Origin: Desulfatibacillum aliphaticivorans DSM 15576
GTDB lineage: Bacteria > Desulfobacterota > Desulfobacteria > Desulfobacterales > Desulfatibacillaceae
Reading direction: 5' to 3'
Assembly (NCBI RefSeq): GCF_000429905.1
Contig: NZ_AUCT01000037.1
Coordinates: 1-58,124 of the forward strand
Length of the DNA stretch: 58,124 bases
The notes below the pieces were generated by a model. It ran no database searches. It had not been told where the DNA came from and saw only the letters and a list, made by a program, of their open reading frames with translations. Both the position numbers and the translations under genes were made by a program. Of the stretch, positions 34,161 to 42,918 are shown in pieces (positions within the stretch are counted from its first letter, which is position 1; every line of letters starts with the position of its first letter).

Positions 34161-35504
34161 ATGGAAGTTAACAAGAACGGCGCAAAGGAATCACCGGAGC
34201 ATCTTGATCCGCCGGCCCTGGACCTGAAAAAAATCACTCTGGCCTACTCCCGTTTTGTGCCGCCCCAATTGGTGGAGATTCTGGAAAAGCAGAGCATCCT
34301 GGATCTGGAGCCCGGCACGCAAGTGGAGCGGGAAATCACCATTCTTTTCTCCGATGTGCGGGGCTTCACCACCATTTCCGAAGAATTAACGCCGCAAAGG
34401 ACCTTCGAGCTGATCAACGCCTATTTTCGGCGCATGGAGCCGATCATATTCCGGAATAACGGATTCATTGACAAGTATATCGGCGACGCCATCATGGCCA
34501 TCTTTCCCAAAAGCGCCAGCGACGCCTTGCACGCCTCCATTGACATGCTGACGGAGTTGAGAGGCTTTAACAAGGATATTGAGGAAAAGGGGTTTAAGCC
34601 TCTTCAAATAGGAATCGGTTTGAACACGGGGATCTCCATGATCGGCACGGTGGGCGGCAGGCAAAAAATGGAAGGAACCGTTATCAGCGACGCGGTGAAT
34701 CTGGCTTCCAGATTGGAAAGCCTGACCAAAGCATACGGCGTTCCCCTCCTTATCAGCGAACACACCTTATACAGCCTGGACGACGCCCAGGACCACTGCA
34801 TCCGGTTTATCGACCGGGTGCGGGTCAAGGGCAAGTCGCGGCCCCAATGCATTTTCGAGATTTACGACGCCGACATCGAGAAAGTGCGGACGGGAAAAAC
34901 GGAAACGCTCAAAGTATTTGAGGAGGCCGTGGCCTACTACCACTATCGCGACATTGACAGGGCCGAAGCCTTGTTTCAAAGCTGCCTGCATTTAAACCCA
35001 AACGACTTTGCCGCCAAGCTATACTTAAGCCGCTGTGACAACTACAGAAACACCGGGGTGCATGAAAGCACGGGGGAGCTTGATAAAGTAACGTTTTGGA
35101 AAGATGAGTACAATATCGGCATTCCCCATATTGACGCCCAGCACATGGAGCTGCTTGAGCAGATAAACCGTTTATCGGAGACCATCGGCAGCGGAGCAGG
35201 AGAGGAGGAAATAGCCAACGCCCTGAACTTTGTGGATAAATACGTCAACGTTCACTTTAAGACGGAAGAGCGGCTCATGGAGGAAAAAGGCTACCCGTTC
35301 CTCAAGGAGCACCAAAATCAGCATCGCATTTTTTATCAATGCTTTTTAAATCTCAAATCCGAAATGGACGACTCCAGCCAGGACAAGGTGTTTTTGTTGT
35401 TCAGGACCCAGATTTTCCTGGTGGACTGGCTGATCAACCACACCACAAAAACCGACAAGCATCTTGGAAAATTTCTCAGGGAGCAAGAGGCTTCCCATGG
35501 ATAA
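34161..35504 (+). CDS. Class III adenylate cyclase fused to a hemerythrin domain
   Basis: The 447-aa soluble protein has a class III cyclase domain (about 55-235) with both metal-binding Asp sites (LFSDVRGFTTISE and FIDKYIGDAIMAIF) and the late VRVKGKSRPQCIFE. A short helical, TPR-like linker follows (about 240-300). The last 130 residues are a bacteriohemerythrin with all di-iron ligands: H in IDAQH, H and E in HFKTEE, two His in HQNQH, and H and D in NHTTKTD. It may make cAMP in response to O2 or NO. ATG 34161 follows GGAGGCGGGC. It is a single-gene unit. Confidence 0.87.
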   Translation: MEVNKNGAKESPEHLDPPALDLKKITLAYSRFVPPQLVEILEKQSILDLEPGTQVEREITILFSDVRGFTTISEELTPQRTFELINAYFRRMEPIIFRNNGFIDKYIGDAIMAIFPKSASDALHASIDMLTELRGFNKDIEEKGFKPLQIGIGLNTGISMIGTVGGRQKMEGTVISDAVNLASRLESLTKAYGVPLLISEHTLYSLDDAQDHCIRFIDRVRVKGKSRPQCIFEIYDADIEKVRTGKTETLKVFEEAVAYYHYRDIDRAEALFQSCLHLNPNDFAAKLYLSRCDNYRNTGVHESTGELDKVTFWKDEYNIGIPHIDAQHMELLEQINRLSETIGSGAGEEEIANALNFVDKYVNVHFKTEERLMEEKGYPFLKEHQNQHRIFYQCFLNLKSEMDDSSQDKVFLLFRTQIFLVDWLINHTTKTDKHLGKFLREQEASHG

Positions 35505-35508
35505 TTCT

Positions 35509-37278
35509 TTAAAACAACAATTCCAAATGCCTGGACATTTCAATGCGCGTTTTGCTCTGCTCCCTCAAGCGTTTAAAGCGTTTCGGCGTGATTTCCCGGG
35601 CCTGACTTTCCAGCATATAAAAAAAAGCCCGGGTCCTATCCTCGGCGAATTCCTTGTCGCACACGAAAAGAAGGTTTTCCGACTCGATGTGGCTGCTGCG
35701 CATGGACAGGTTGAATGAGCCCACGGCGGCCAGACGCTGATCGAAAATAAACTCCTTGCTGTGCAAATAGGGCTGGGGCGCTTTTTCATCGTCGTGGCCC
35801 AAGGCCTCGTAAATGCGCACGCCCGCCTCTATCAACTCGTCCAGGTAATTCAGGGTGACGTAATAGGCGGTGGAAAAGCCCACCTCCTTGCAGGTGCGGT
35901 CCGAATTGGTCAAAATCCTGACGTCCACGCCCCGGCCCGCGGCCTCCAGAATGGCGTCCCGAAGCATGGAGCCGGGCAGCACCAGATATTGAGACACCGC
36001 ATAAAAGGACGATTGGCAGGCCTGCAGGGCGTTGCACATGGCCAGGAGCACGTTATTCAAGCCCGTCCAGGGGGTGCTTTGCACGAACTGGGCTACGGCC
36101 CCGGCCTCCTGGGGCTTGCTATTGTAAATCTCCGTGGGGCGGATATGGGTTTCCGGGTCGGCGATTTCGTCAAAATTTTTCAAAAAACCGGCCTGAATCT
36201 GCTCCACCACCGGCCCTTCCACATACAAATCCAAATCCTGCCAATGCTCGAAATAAGCGCTTTCCAGGTTTCGGCCGCCGACAATGGCTTTCTCGCCGTC
36301 CACGACCATAATCTTCTCGTGAATGGCGTAATCCAGTAAAGGCAGGGCGGGCAAGCCCCCGGGACCGGAATAGATGGACAGACGATCCTCTTGGGGGGCG
36401 TCCGGCTTGGTCTTTTTTTCATCCATCATGCGGGAGAGCCAATGGTCCACCACATGCGCCTTGGACGCCGGATTGGCCGGAACTCCCACGGAGCGCCCGG
36501 AAAAAAGCGCCAGGTTAAGCCCGCCGGACTTTTTCCTGGGCAAAAGCCGGTCCCAAAAGGATTCGGATTCTTTTTTCTCCTCCGGCTCCGCCACGCCCGT
36601 GCGGGTCCACTCATAAAACCATTGGTTGGCTTTCAGGCGGATGAGCGACAACGGAGACAAGGGAAACTGACTGTCCACGTTCAGGATGACATTCACCTCC
36701 AGGCCCTGGTCCACCTTTTTCAACAAGGCGTCCATTAATACGCCCCCCACGCCCCCACCTTCAAGGGTGTAGGTTTGAATGTTTATCTGTCGCTCGGCTT
36801 CTTCAATGATTTTCAGGCGTTTTTCCAAGGCCGCCTGGCCGGCATCCAAAACTTCCACCCGATTGTTTTCCGTATAGGGTTTATCCCCATATACCTCTTG
36901 GATTTCCACAAACTCAGGCGTTCCGATTTGGGGGGAGGCTCCCGGGTTCCAGTCAAGCTGGAACCGGGACATGCCGACGCCGGTCCCGTCCTTGGAATCC
37001 GAGGCCATGATCGGCATGCGATACATCCCGGAGTCCATGAACCGGGGGGCCTCCAGGCAGCCTGTGTAAATTCCCTCAGCCGAGGGCGTCAAAAGGTTGT
37101 TCGGGTCCGGCCTCAAGGGAAACACGTCGTTCAGCATGGTATGGCGCAGGTCCAGCCCCACCTCGGTGATAAAGCAGTTTTCGTTTTGCGAAAATACGGT
37201 GCACCGCACCTCGACGGCTTCCTGGCCGGAGTTGGTAATCTGCTCAGGAGTTATGGAGATATCTTTAATAGTGATCAT
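35509..37278 (-). CDS. Phospholipase D-like protein (cardiolipin synthase-like)
   Basis: The 589-aa protein has an N-terminal domain (about 1-120) I cannot place, then two PLD domains. The HKD motifs are HEKIMVVDGEKAIVGGRN (near residue 330) and HSKEFIFDQRLAAVGSFN (near 530), the two halves of one active site. No signal peptide or membrane segment is evident, so it may not be a true cardiolipin synthase; phosphodiesterase or nuclease roles are possible. ATG 37278 is the likely start, with a weak ribosome binding site. It converges on the cyclase gene with only 4 bp between. Confidence 0.8.
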   Translation of the reverse strand: MITIKDISITPEQITNSGQEAVEVRCTVFSQNENCFITEVGLDLRHTMLNDVFPLRPDPNNLLTPSAEGIYTGCLEAPRFMDSGMYRMPIMASDSKDGTGVGMSRFQLDWNPGASPQIGTPEFVEIQEVYGDKPYTENNRVEVLDAGQAALEKRLKIIEEAERQINIQTYTLEGGGVGGVLMDALLKKVDQGLEVNVILNVDSQFPLSPLSLIRLKANQWFYEWTRTGVAEPEEKKESESFWDRLLPRKKSGGLNLALFSGRSVGVPANPASKAHVVDHWLSRMMDEKKTKPDAPQEDRLSIYSGPGGLPALPLLDYAIHEKIMVVDGEKAIVGGRNLESAYFEHWQDLDLYVEGPVVEQIQAGFLKNFDEIADPETHIRPTEIYNSKPQEAGAVAQFVQSTPWTGLNNVLLAMCNALQACQSSFYAVSQYLVLPGSMLRDAILEAAGRGVDVRILTNSDRTCKEVGFSTAYYVTLNYLDELIEAGVRIYEALGHDDEKAPQPYLHSKEFIFDQRLAAVGSFNLSMRSSHIESENLLFVCDKEFAEDRTRAFFYMLESQAREITPKRFKRLREQSKTRIEMSRHLELLF

Positions 37279-37392
37279 GGCAATCCGAATTGCGGGTTCA
37301 AGGCAAACCACAGGGGAATCGGGAGAATATCGATTTTTTCCTTATTAGCAATTTTTTCCGGGAATGGCAAAGGCCATGCGGCAAAGATGCAT

Positions 37393-37608
37393 TTATTCGC
37401 CGCCCTGGCCCAGACAAGCGGAGCACCGGGCGTCGGCGCAAAAGGCGCATACCGCGCAATCCGGGCAGGAGTGCTTGCGGTTGTTGGGGTTGTATTCCGG
37501 GTAAAAAACCAAGCCGGCCTGGGTGCGCAAAAAGCGCATGCCGTCCCGCCGCACGTATTCCTTTTCCTTACAGGAGCATCCCTTATTACTTGCTGATTGA
37601 CCGGCCAT
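37393..37608 (-). CDS. Cys-rich miniprotein, probable zinc-binding
   Basis: The 71-aa product has a CSC near the N-terminus and a dense array CPDCAVCAFCADARCSAC near the C-terminus (six Cys), enough for one or two Zn or Fe-S sites. GGGAGGG lies 5-8 nt upstream of ATG 37608, so it is probably translated. It has no signal peptide. I do not recognise a family. Confidence 0.6.
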   Translation of the reverse strand: MAGQSASNKGCSCKEKEYVRRDGMRFLRTQAGLVFYPEYNPNNRKHSCPDCAVCAFCADARCSACLGQGGE

Positions 37609-37822
37609 AACGCCCTCCCTTGCTGGGTTGCGGGTTATCTTTAAGATAAGCCCCAGGCCGGATTGTTCAAGGAGAAAAATTTAATCCATAGCCGCCTGAT
37701 GCAGCGGGAGCTTCTATTCCTTGGGTTGCTTGGGCGTAACGGGAGAATAGCTTTTACCGGGAATAAGCAAATAGAAGTAACAATCTGCTAGTACGAATGA
37801 TTTTCACCAAATTTATTACAAC

Positions 37823-37871
37823 AAAAAAGCCGCGCCAATGCCTTCGAAAGGGGAGAAATCGGCGCGGCTTT
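37823..37871 (-). terminator. Rho-independent terminator after the Gld-like unit
   Basis: AAAGCCGCGCC (37871-37861) pairs with GGCGCGGCTTT (37836-37826), followed on the minus strand by TTTTTTG. Confidence 0.85.
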
Positions 37872-37882
37872 CTATTAATCTG

Positions 37883-38959
37883 CTACTGTTCTTCTTTTTC
37901 CTGTTCTATGAGGCTGTCCTCGCTGGTCGCCAGGGTGCCGCAGCGCCAGTCCGAGAGTTTGAAAGCCCAGGGAGCCAGTTTCTTATTCAGGTCTTCCACT
38001 TCCTTGGCCTTGGCGTCGTCCTCGTCCTTGCCGTCGGCGGTGACGGGCGCCATGTGGCTGATTTCAATGCGCACTTCGCAGCCTTCTCCCACGGGCGCCT
38101 TGTAAACGCGATACTTTGTTCCGTCAAACAGCCAAAAATCCAGGAACGGGCCTTGATGCGCTTCGTTGTCGCCTACGGGCCGCACGTCCTCCAGAGTCAG
38201 GGAGGATAAGGCGTCGGCCAGCTTGTCGGCATCGGCTTTTTTCACAGGCGCCTGGCTGGACAGGGAAAAGTCCTGGCCGGGATTTTTCCGGGACAACTCA
38301 TAAATCACCTTTTGCCTGCCCTCGTTGACTTCCATGCACGTCACCGAAGCCACCTGATCGGAAGGAACCTTGAGGATGGCCTTTTTCAGCCAGTCGGAGG
38401 GCTTCTGGTCCACGGCCTCAAAGTATCGGTCCACCAGATACACGTCTTTCATGTCTCCCATGCGCACGAACTGGCCTGCGGGCATGGGGTATCCTTCGGG
38501 CGTCTCCTTGGTCCGGTCTTTGCCGACCAGGATCTTGGCGACCTCGTTGTCGTTTTTGTCCGTCAGGGTGAACAACGCGCCCTTTTCCTCTGCGGGAGAG
38601 CCCAAGGTGCTGGGCAGCTTAAGGGACAGCCTGGCCAGGACGTCGGCGTCGTACCGAAAGGCGCGGCCCACGGTCAGAGCAGTCAGTTTTCTGCCGAACC
38701 GGGCCACCTTGTCGAAGTCAGCCGGATAGTTGCCCCGTTCCGCCAGGCCCCAGCCGTCCTCGTTTTTCACCAAAGTAAAGGTCTGCTCCGGGGTTTCCAC
38801 TTTAATGGAAGTCACGGCGTTGATATCCAAATCCTGGAACAGGGGTTGGCCCATGGCCGTCTCTTCCCCTCCGGGCGCATTGAAATACATGGTGACAGCG
38901 GTTATGACGGCCAATCCCGCCAGGGTTGCAATGAGCTTGATAATGGTCTTCTTATTCAT
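37883..38959 (-). CDS. DUF4340 domain protein, ABC system accessory
   Basis: The 358-aa protein has one N-terminal membrane segment (about 7-26) and a large periplasmic part. Phrases such as ITSIKVE-like VTSIKVETPEQTFTLVKNEDGWGL and repeated beta strands match DUF4340 proteins, which usually sit next to Gld-type ABC genes. It overlaps the GldG-like gene by 4 bp (ATGA). The acidic C-terminus ends in a Glu/Gln-rich tail. Function unknown; it probably belongs to the same envelope complex. Confidence 0.82.
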   Translation of the reverse strand: MNKKTIIKLIATLAGLAVITAVTMYFNAPGGEETAMGQPLFQDLDINAVTSIKVETPEQTFTLVKNEDGWGLAERGNYPADFDKVARFGRKLTALTVGRAFRYDADVLARLSLKLPSTLGSPAEEKGALFTLTDKNDNEVAKILVGKDRTKETPEGYPMPAGQFVRMGDMKDVYLVDRYFEAVDQKPSDWLKKAILKVPSDQVASVTCMEVNEGRQKVIYELSRKNPGQDFSLSSQAPVKKADADKLADALSSLTLEDVRPVGDNEAHQGPFLDFWLFDGTKYRVYKAPVGEGCEVRIEISHMAPVTADGKDEDDAKAKEVEDLNKKLAPWAFKLSDWRCGTLATSEDSLIEQEKEEQ

Positions 38960-40842
38960 GCTTTTTTCATCCTTTTATGCCTGTATATGGCAAAACCGAT
39001 TCCCAATAATGCAACCAGAATGGGCATGAGCAGCACGTTGATGAACTTGAGGAGCCAACCCAGGGAAACGATGTCCGAGCGCAGGTTCTTGCGGACCTCC
39101 TTCAACTCCTGCTCCACTTCCCGCTTTTCTTCCTTGAACTTGTCGATTTCGTCGCGCTGTTCAGGGCTCATGATGAAACGCTGATCCGCATCCTTTTGAT
39201 TTTCCAGGTCAGTCAGCTTTTTCTGGGTGGCGTCGACGCGGTCCATGAGCTCTTTTTCCTTGGCCAGCCACTTGCTTTGAGCCTGGCTCTTCAGGTCCAG
39301 CACCTTGGTGAAGGGCCTTTCCGTCTTGCCCCTGGACCGGATGCTGATCAGGGCGTTGCTGCCGGTCAGCATTTCCGCAGCGTTTATGAACATGTTCATG
39401 TTGTCATTGCGGGGCATGGACATGGCGAAGCCGAAAGGCGTACGCATGGCCACCATGCAGATGTCGTCGTACAAAAAGTCAACGTCTGCAATGATCAAAA
39501 CCGTGGACTCCTTGTTCAAAGGATTGTTTTTCGCAGCAATGTCCTGCTCCCCGATCAGTTTTTTAGCCGCTTCAGGCGGACCGTCCGGGAAGGCCGTGGG
39601 AAAAACGCCGTGAATTCTTGCGGCCAGGGCCAGGGACTTGTCTCCGGATTCAAAATCCTGCTTGATGGTCCGGGCGCCCAGGGTGGCGTCAAAGGAATTG
39701 ATCAGGCCGGAGTCCGGCGAGGTGGAAACCAGGGGCGTAAACTCCATGTTGAACCCGTCCAGGGTGCGGACCACGCCGGCCATGGGAAAGAGCATTTCCT
39801 CCAGATTGGAGGTGGCCGGATCTTTCCGGTCAAGATATTCCTCACGCACCGTGATCCAGGAGGGGTCCGCCTCCACCACGTTAAAGCGGTTGCGCACCTG
39901 GGTGGCCTGGCCGATATCTACAGCCACCTTCTGGGGATCCATGGCTATTCCCCAGGCCTTGAACAAAGGATCCAGGCTGGAAAAATTGATCCCCCTGCCC
40001 CGGGAGGCCGTCTGGTCCACGGTGCAAATGGGATCGACCATGATGATGGCGTTATGACCCGAGGAGATGTACTGGTCGATGGCGTATTGGGTTTCGGGCC
40101 TGAGCATTTTGGGATGCTGAACGATCAAAAGATCGATGTCATCGTCAATGTTGGAGGCCAGAGGCGTTACTTCCACCACGTTGTAATTTTTCTTAAGCTC
40201 CTGGACAAAATACCAGGCCTTGTCCTGAGCCCCCGGCATCTGGGGCATGCCCGGAACCTGGGTCTGGCCCATGACCGGCAGGGTGGAAAGGATGCCGATG
40301 GTTTTCTTTTTTTCGTTGGTAAGCTGTGCAATGGTCCGGGTCAGGTCGTATTCCAAAACCTGATCGCGGGAGTAATCCAGAAAAGGAATGATTTCCTCCC
40401 TGTCGCGGCAATAGGCGACAAGGCCGAAATACACCTTCTCGCCGGTCTGAAGCTGCTTGGCTTCCATGCCGTAAATGTCGGCCCATTCCTCTTCCACCGA
40501 ATCCGGCAGGGGGTCGCACATCTCAAACGCGACCATGCCCTTGGATTTCAGTTCGTATTCCTGCAGCAGTTCCTGAACCCGTTTGGCGTAAGCCTTCAAG
40601 TAGACGGGCAGCTTGGTCTGGCTGGACGAATAAAAAAGCTGCACGGTCACGCGATGCTTTAGGGCTGAAATCACCTCAATGGTTCCGTCCGACAAGGAGT
40701 AGGCGTTTTCCTCGGTGGCGTCCCAACGCCAGCTTGCCGAGGCGAACAGGACGTTCACCAGGATGACGATGACGGCCAGGATGATAAGGCCGGCGCCCGA
40801 AAACAGATTTTTGCCTAAATTCCGTTCTTTTGCCTGAGTCAT
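38956..40842 (-). CDS. GldG-like ABC transporter auxiliary protein
   Basis: The 628-aa protein has a membrane segment near residues 15-35, a large periplasmic part resembling the ABC_transp_aux/GldG domain (EENAYSLSDGTIEVISALK, VTVQLFYSSS), a coiled coil around 525-590, and a second membrane segment at the end (about 598-618). The family partners with an ABC-2 permease and ATPase; in gliding bacteria it is needed for movement, elsewhere its role is unknown. It starts 18 bp after the permease gene and overlaps DUF4340. Confidence 0.84.
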   Translation of the reverse strand: MTQAKERNLGKNLFSGAGLIILAVIVILVNVLFASASWRWDATEENAYSLSDGTIEVISALKHRVTVQLFYSSSQTKLPVYLKAYAKRVQELLQEYELKSKGMVAFEMCDPLPDSVEEEWADIYGMEAKQLQTGEKVYFGLVAYCRDREEIIPFLDYSRDQVLEYDLTRTIAQLTNEKKKTIGILSTLPVMGQTQVPGMPQMPGAQDKAWYFVQELKKNYNVVEVTPLASNIDDDIDLLIVQHPKMLRPETQYAIDQYISSGHNAIIMVDPICTVDQTASRGRGINFSSLDPLFKAWGIAMDPQKVAVDIGQATQVRNRFNVVEADPSWITVREEYLDRKDPATSNLEEMLFPMAGVVRTLDGFNMEFTPLVSTSPDSGLINSFDATLGARTIKQDFESGDKSLALAARIHGVFPTAFPDGPPEAAKKLIGEQDIAAKNNPLNKESTVLIIADVDFLYDDICMVAMRTPFGFAMSMPRNDNMNMFINAAEMLTGSNALISIRSRGKTERPFTKVLDLKSQAQSKWLAKEKELMDRVDATQKKLTDLENQKDADQRFIMSPEQRDEIDKFKEEKREVEQELKEVRKNLRSDIVSLGWLLKFINVLLMPILVALLGIGFAIYRHKRMKKA

Positions 40843-40860
40843 GAGTTCTCCCCTCCTCCC

Positions 40861-41613
40861 TTATGAAGACCTGCGGGCCTGAAGGATGACCCCGTTGGCA
40901 AAAAGCATGAAAAACATCAGCGAGCCGTAATACAGCAAATCCCTGAAGTCGATGACCCCTTTTTGCATGGACTGATAATGGGTCATGACCGAAAAGCCCG
41001 CGACAATATCCACAATCCACTTGGGAACCCAGTCCGCCAGGGGATCGGTCACCGGCGGATAGCCCGCCAGAACCAGAAACAGGCAGATCATGGCTGCGGC
41101 CACAAAGCTGATCACCTGATTCCGGGTGATGGCCGAGGTCATGCTGCCTACGGAGAGGTAGGCCCCGCCCAAAAGGATGCTGCCCACGTAGCCGCAAAAA
41201 ATGGCGCCCAGGTCAGGGTCTCCCAAATAGGCTGTAGTGAGCACCAGGGGAAAGGTCAAAATCATGGAAACGGCGATGAAAAACCAGGCCGCCAAAAACT
41301 TGCCCATGATGGCCTCGCCCAGAGTGACAGGCAGGGTGAGGATCAATTCCATGGTGCCCTGGCGCCGCTCCTCGGCCCATAATCGCATGGCCACCGCAGG
41401 CACAAGCACTAAAAACAGCCATGGATGCCACCGGAAAAAAGCGTCCCGCAGGTCCGCCTGCTCCATTTCGTAAAATCCGCTGATGAAAAAAGTAAAAAAA
41501 CCGTTCAGGAGCAGAAAGATCACAATCAGGACATAAGCCAGGGGGGATCCGAAATAGCCTCGCAGCTCCCTGGCCATGATTGTTCTGGTATTTGCAAATA
41601 GACGATTGTTCAT
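40861..41613 (-). CDS. ABC-2 type permease (GldF-like)
   Basis: The 250-aa protein has six membrane segments. MARELRGYFGSPLAYVLI and AEERRQGTMELILTLPVT are typical of GldF/NosY-type ABC-2 permeases. It is the membrane part of the system with the ATPase encoded 56 bp upstream and the GldG-like protein downstream. What is moved is unknown. Confidence 0.87.
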   Translation of the reverse strand: MNNRLFANTRTIMARELRGYFGSPLAYVLIVIFLLLNGFFTFFISGFYEMEQADLRDAFFRWHPWLFLVLVPAVAMRLWAEERRQGTMELILTLPVTLGEAIMGKFLAAWFFIAVSMILTFPLVLTTAYLGDPDLGAIFCGYVGSILLGGAYLSVGSMTSAITRNQVISFVAAAMICLFLVLAGYPPVTDPLADWVPKWIVDIVAGFSVMTHYQSMQKGVIDFRDLLYYGSLMFFMLFANGVILQARRSS

Positions 41614-41669
41614 GCTTTCACCCTAACTATCCAAGTCTAAAGGGCCTGTCGGCCCCGGACACGTTTGAT

Positions 41670-42614
41670 TTAGCTCTCCTGCTTTATGGTGATGGCCCGG
41701 AATACCTCGTCCAGACGCCCGGTCTCCTCGGTCAGGGACTCCAGGGCCAGGCCCTGTTCAGCTGCGTAGCCCGCTATCCTGGCCGCCAGCCCGTCGCCTT
41801 TTTTAACCGGATAGATCCGAACCAGCATCTTGAGGCCGTCCTGCTCCATGACCTCGGTCTTCACCACGCCATCCACGGCTTCCAGGCCGGGGATGGGGTC
41901 CGCGCCTTCCGGAACCGTAAAACGCGCCACCAGGGAACCGTCCTTTTCCGAACGCGCCCTCAAGCCCTTGGGCGTGTCGTCGGCCTGAATCACTCCGTTG
42001 GCGATGATAATGGCCCGGGTGCAGACGGCGTCCACTTCCTCCAGGATGTGCGTGGACAGGATGATGGCCTTGTCCCGGCCCATTTCCCGAATCATGGAGC
42101 GCACCTCATGCTTCTGATTGGGGTCCAGGCCGTCCGTGGGTTCGTCCAGAATGAGGTATTCGGGATCGTGCAAAATGCTCTGGGCGAAGCAAACCCTTTG
42201 GTTGAACCCCTTGCTCAGGGTTCCCACCATTTGATGCCTCACGCCTTCCAAAAAGCACTTGCCGATGGTTCGCTCCACCGCGTCGTCCGCTTCCCTGCCT
42301 GACAAGCCGCGTATTCGGGCTATGAACTGCAAGAAGCCGGTGACCGTCATGTCTTCATAGACCGGCGCGTTTTCCGGCAGGTAGCCCATTTTCCTGCGCG
42401 CGTTCAGCGAATCCGCAACAATGTCGCAACCGCCGATGGCCGCCGCGCCCGCACTGGGAGGCAGGTAGCCCGTAAGCATTCGCATGGTGGTGGACTTTCC
42501 TGCAGCGTTGGGGCCTAGAAACCCTAGGATCTCCCCCTTTTCCACAGTAAAGCTCACCTCATCCACAGCCTTGTGATCTCCAAAGAACTTGGTGAGTTGC
42601 TTGGCTTCAATCAT
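41670..42614 (-). CDS. ABC transporter ATP-binding protein (GldA/CcmA-like)
   Basis: The 314-aa protein has Walker A GPNAAGKST, the signature LSKGFNQRV in place of LSGGQ, as in GldA and Nos-type ATPases, Walker B YLILDEPTDGLDP and a switch His in LSTHILEE. A C-terminal extension of about 90 residues is common in this group. It starts the four-gene unit. A 14-bp tandem repeat lies in its leader. Confidence 0.9.
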   Translation of the reverse strand: MIEAKQLTKFFGDHKAVDEVSFTVEKGEILGFLGPNAAGKSTTMRMLTGYLPPSAGAAAIGGCDIVADSLNARRKMGYLPENAPVYEDMTVTGFLQFIARIRGLSGREADDAVERTIGKCFLEGVRHQMVGTLSKGFNQRVCFAQSILHDPEYLILDEPTDGLDPNQKHEVRSMIREMGRDKAIILSTHILEEVDAVCTRAIIIANGVIQADDTPKGLRARSEKDGSLVARFTVPEGADPIPGLEAVDGVVKTEVMEQDGLKMLVRIYPVKKGDGLAARIAGYAAEQGLALESLTEETGRLDEVFRAITIKQES

Positions 42615-42636
42615 TGATTTTTACCCCGTGGAACTT

Positions 42637-42664
42637 CCAAAAAGAAACTGCCAAAAAGAAACTG
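42637..42664. repeat. Exact 14-bp tandem repeat in the leader of the ABC ATPase gene
   Basis: CCAAAAAGAAACTG occurs twice in direct succession, 23 bp upstream of the ATPase start. It could be a slippage product or a double binding site. Confidence 0.7.
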
Positions 42665-42811
42665 CGTGATAAGGCCTTATAAGGTGTATGAAACGGACTC
42701 ATCACAAAACAAAAAAAAAACCATTTGTCAAGTGCCGTAAAACTGTTTGCATTTAGATTCCTTCCAGTTATATGCTTCTTTAAGGAATTGTCGTAAAAAG
42801 AAGCTAAAGCC

Positions 42812-42839
42812 TTGACACCCTTAAAATAATGCATAGATT
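42812..42839 (+). promoter_or_regulatory. Sigma-70-type promoter of the resB-ccsA unit
   Basis: TTGACA (42812-42817) and TAGATT (42834-42839) are 16 bp apart, about 80 bp before the resB start. Confidence 0.55.
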
Positions 42840-42918
42840 ACAGTGCTCTGGCTCAAAACCTCAAGGCTTGCGCCGCGGAGAGGTTTGTGCTATTCCAGCG
42901 CAAGAGGTAATAATTATT

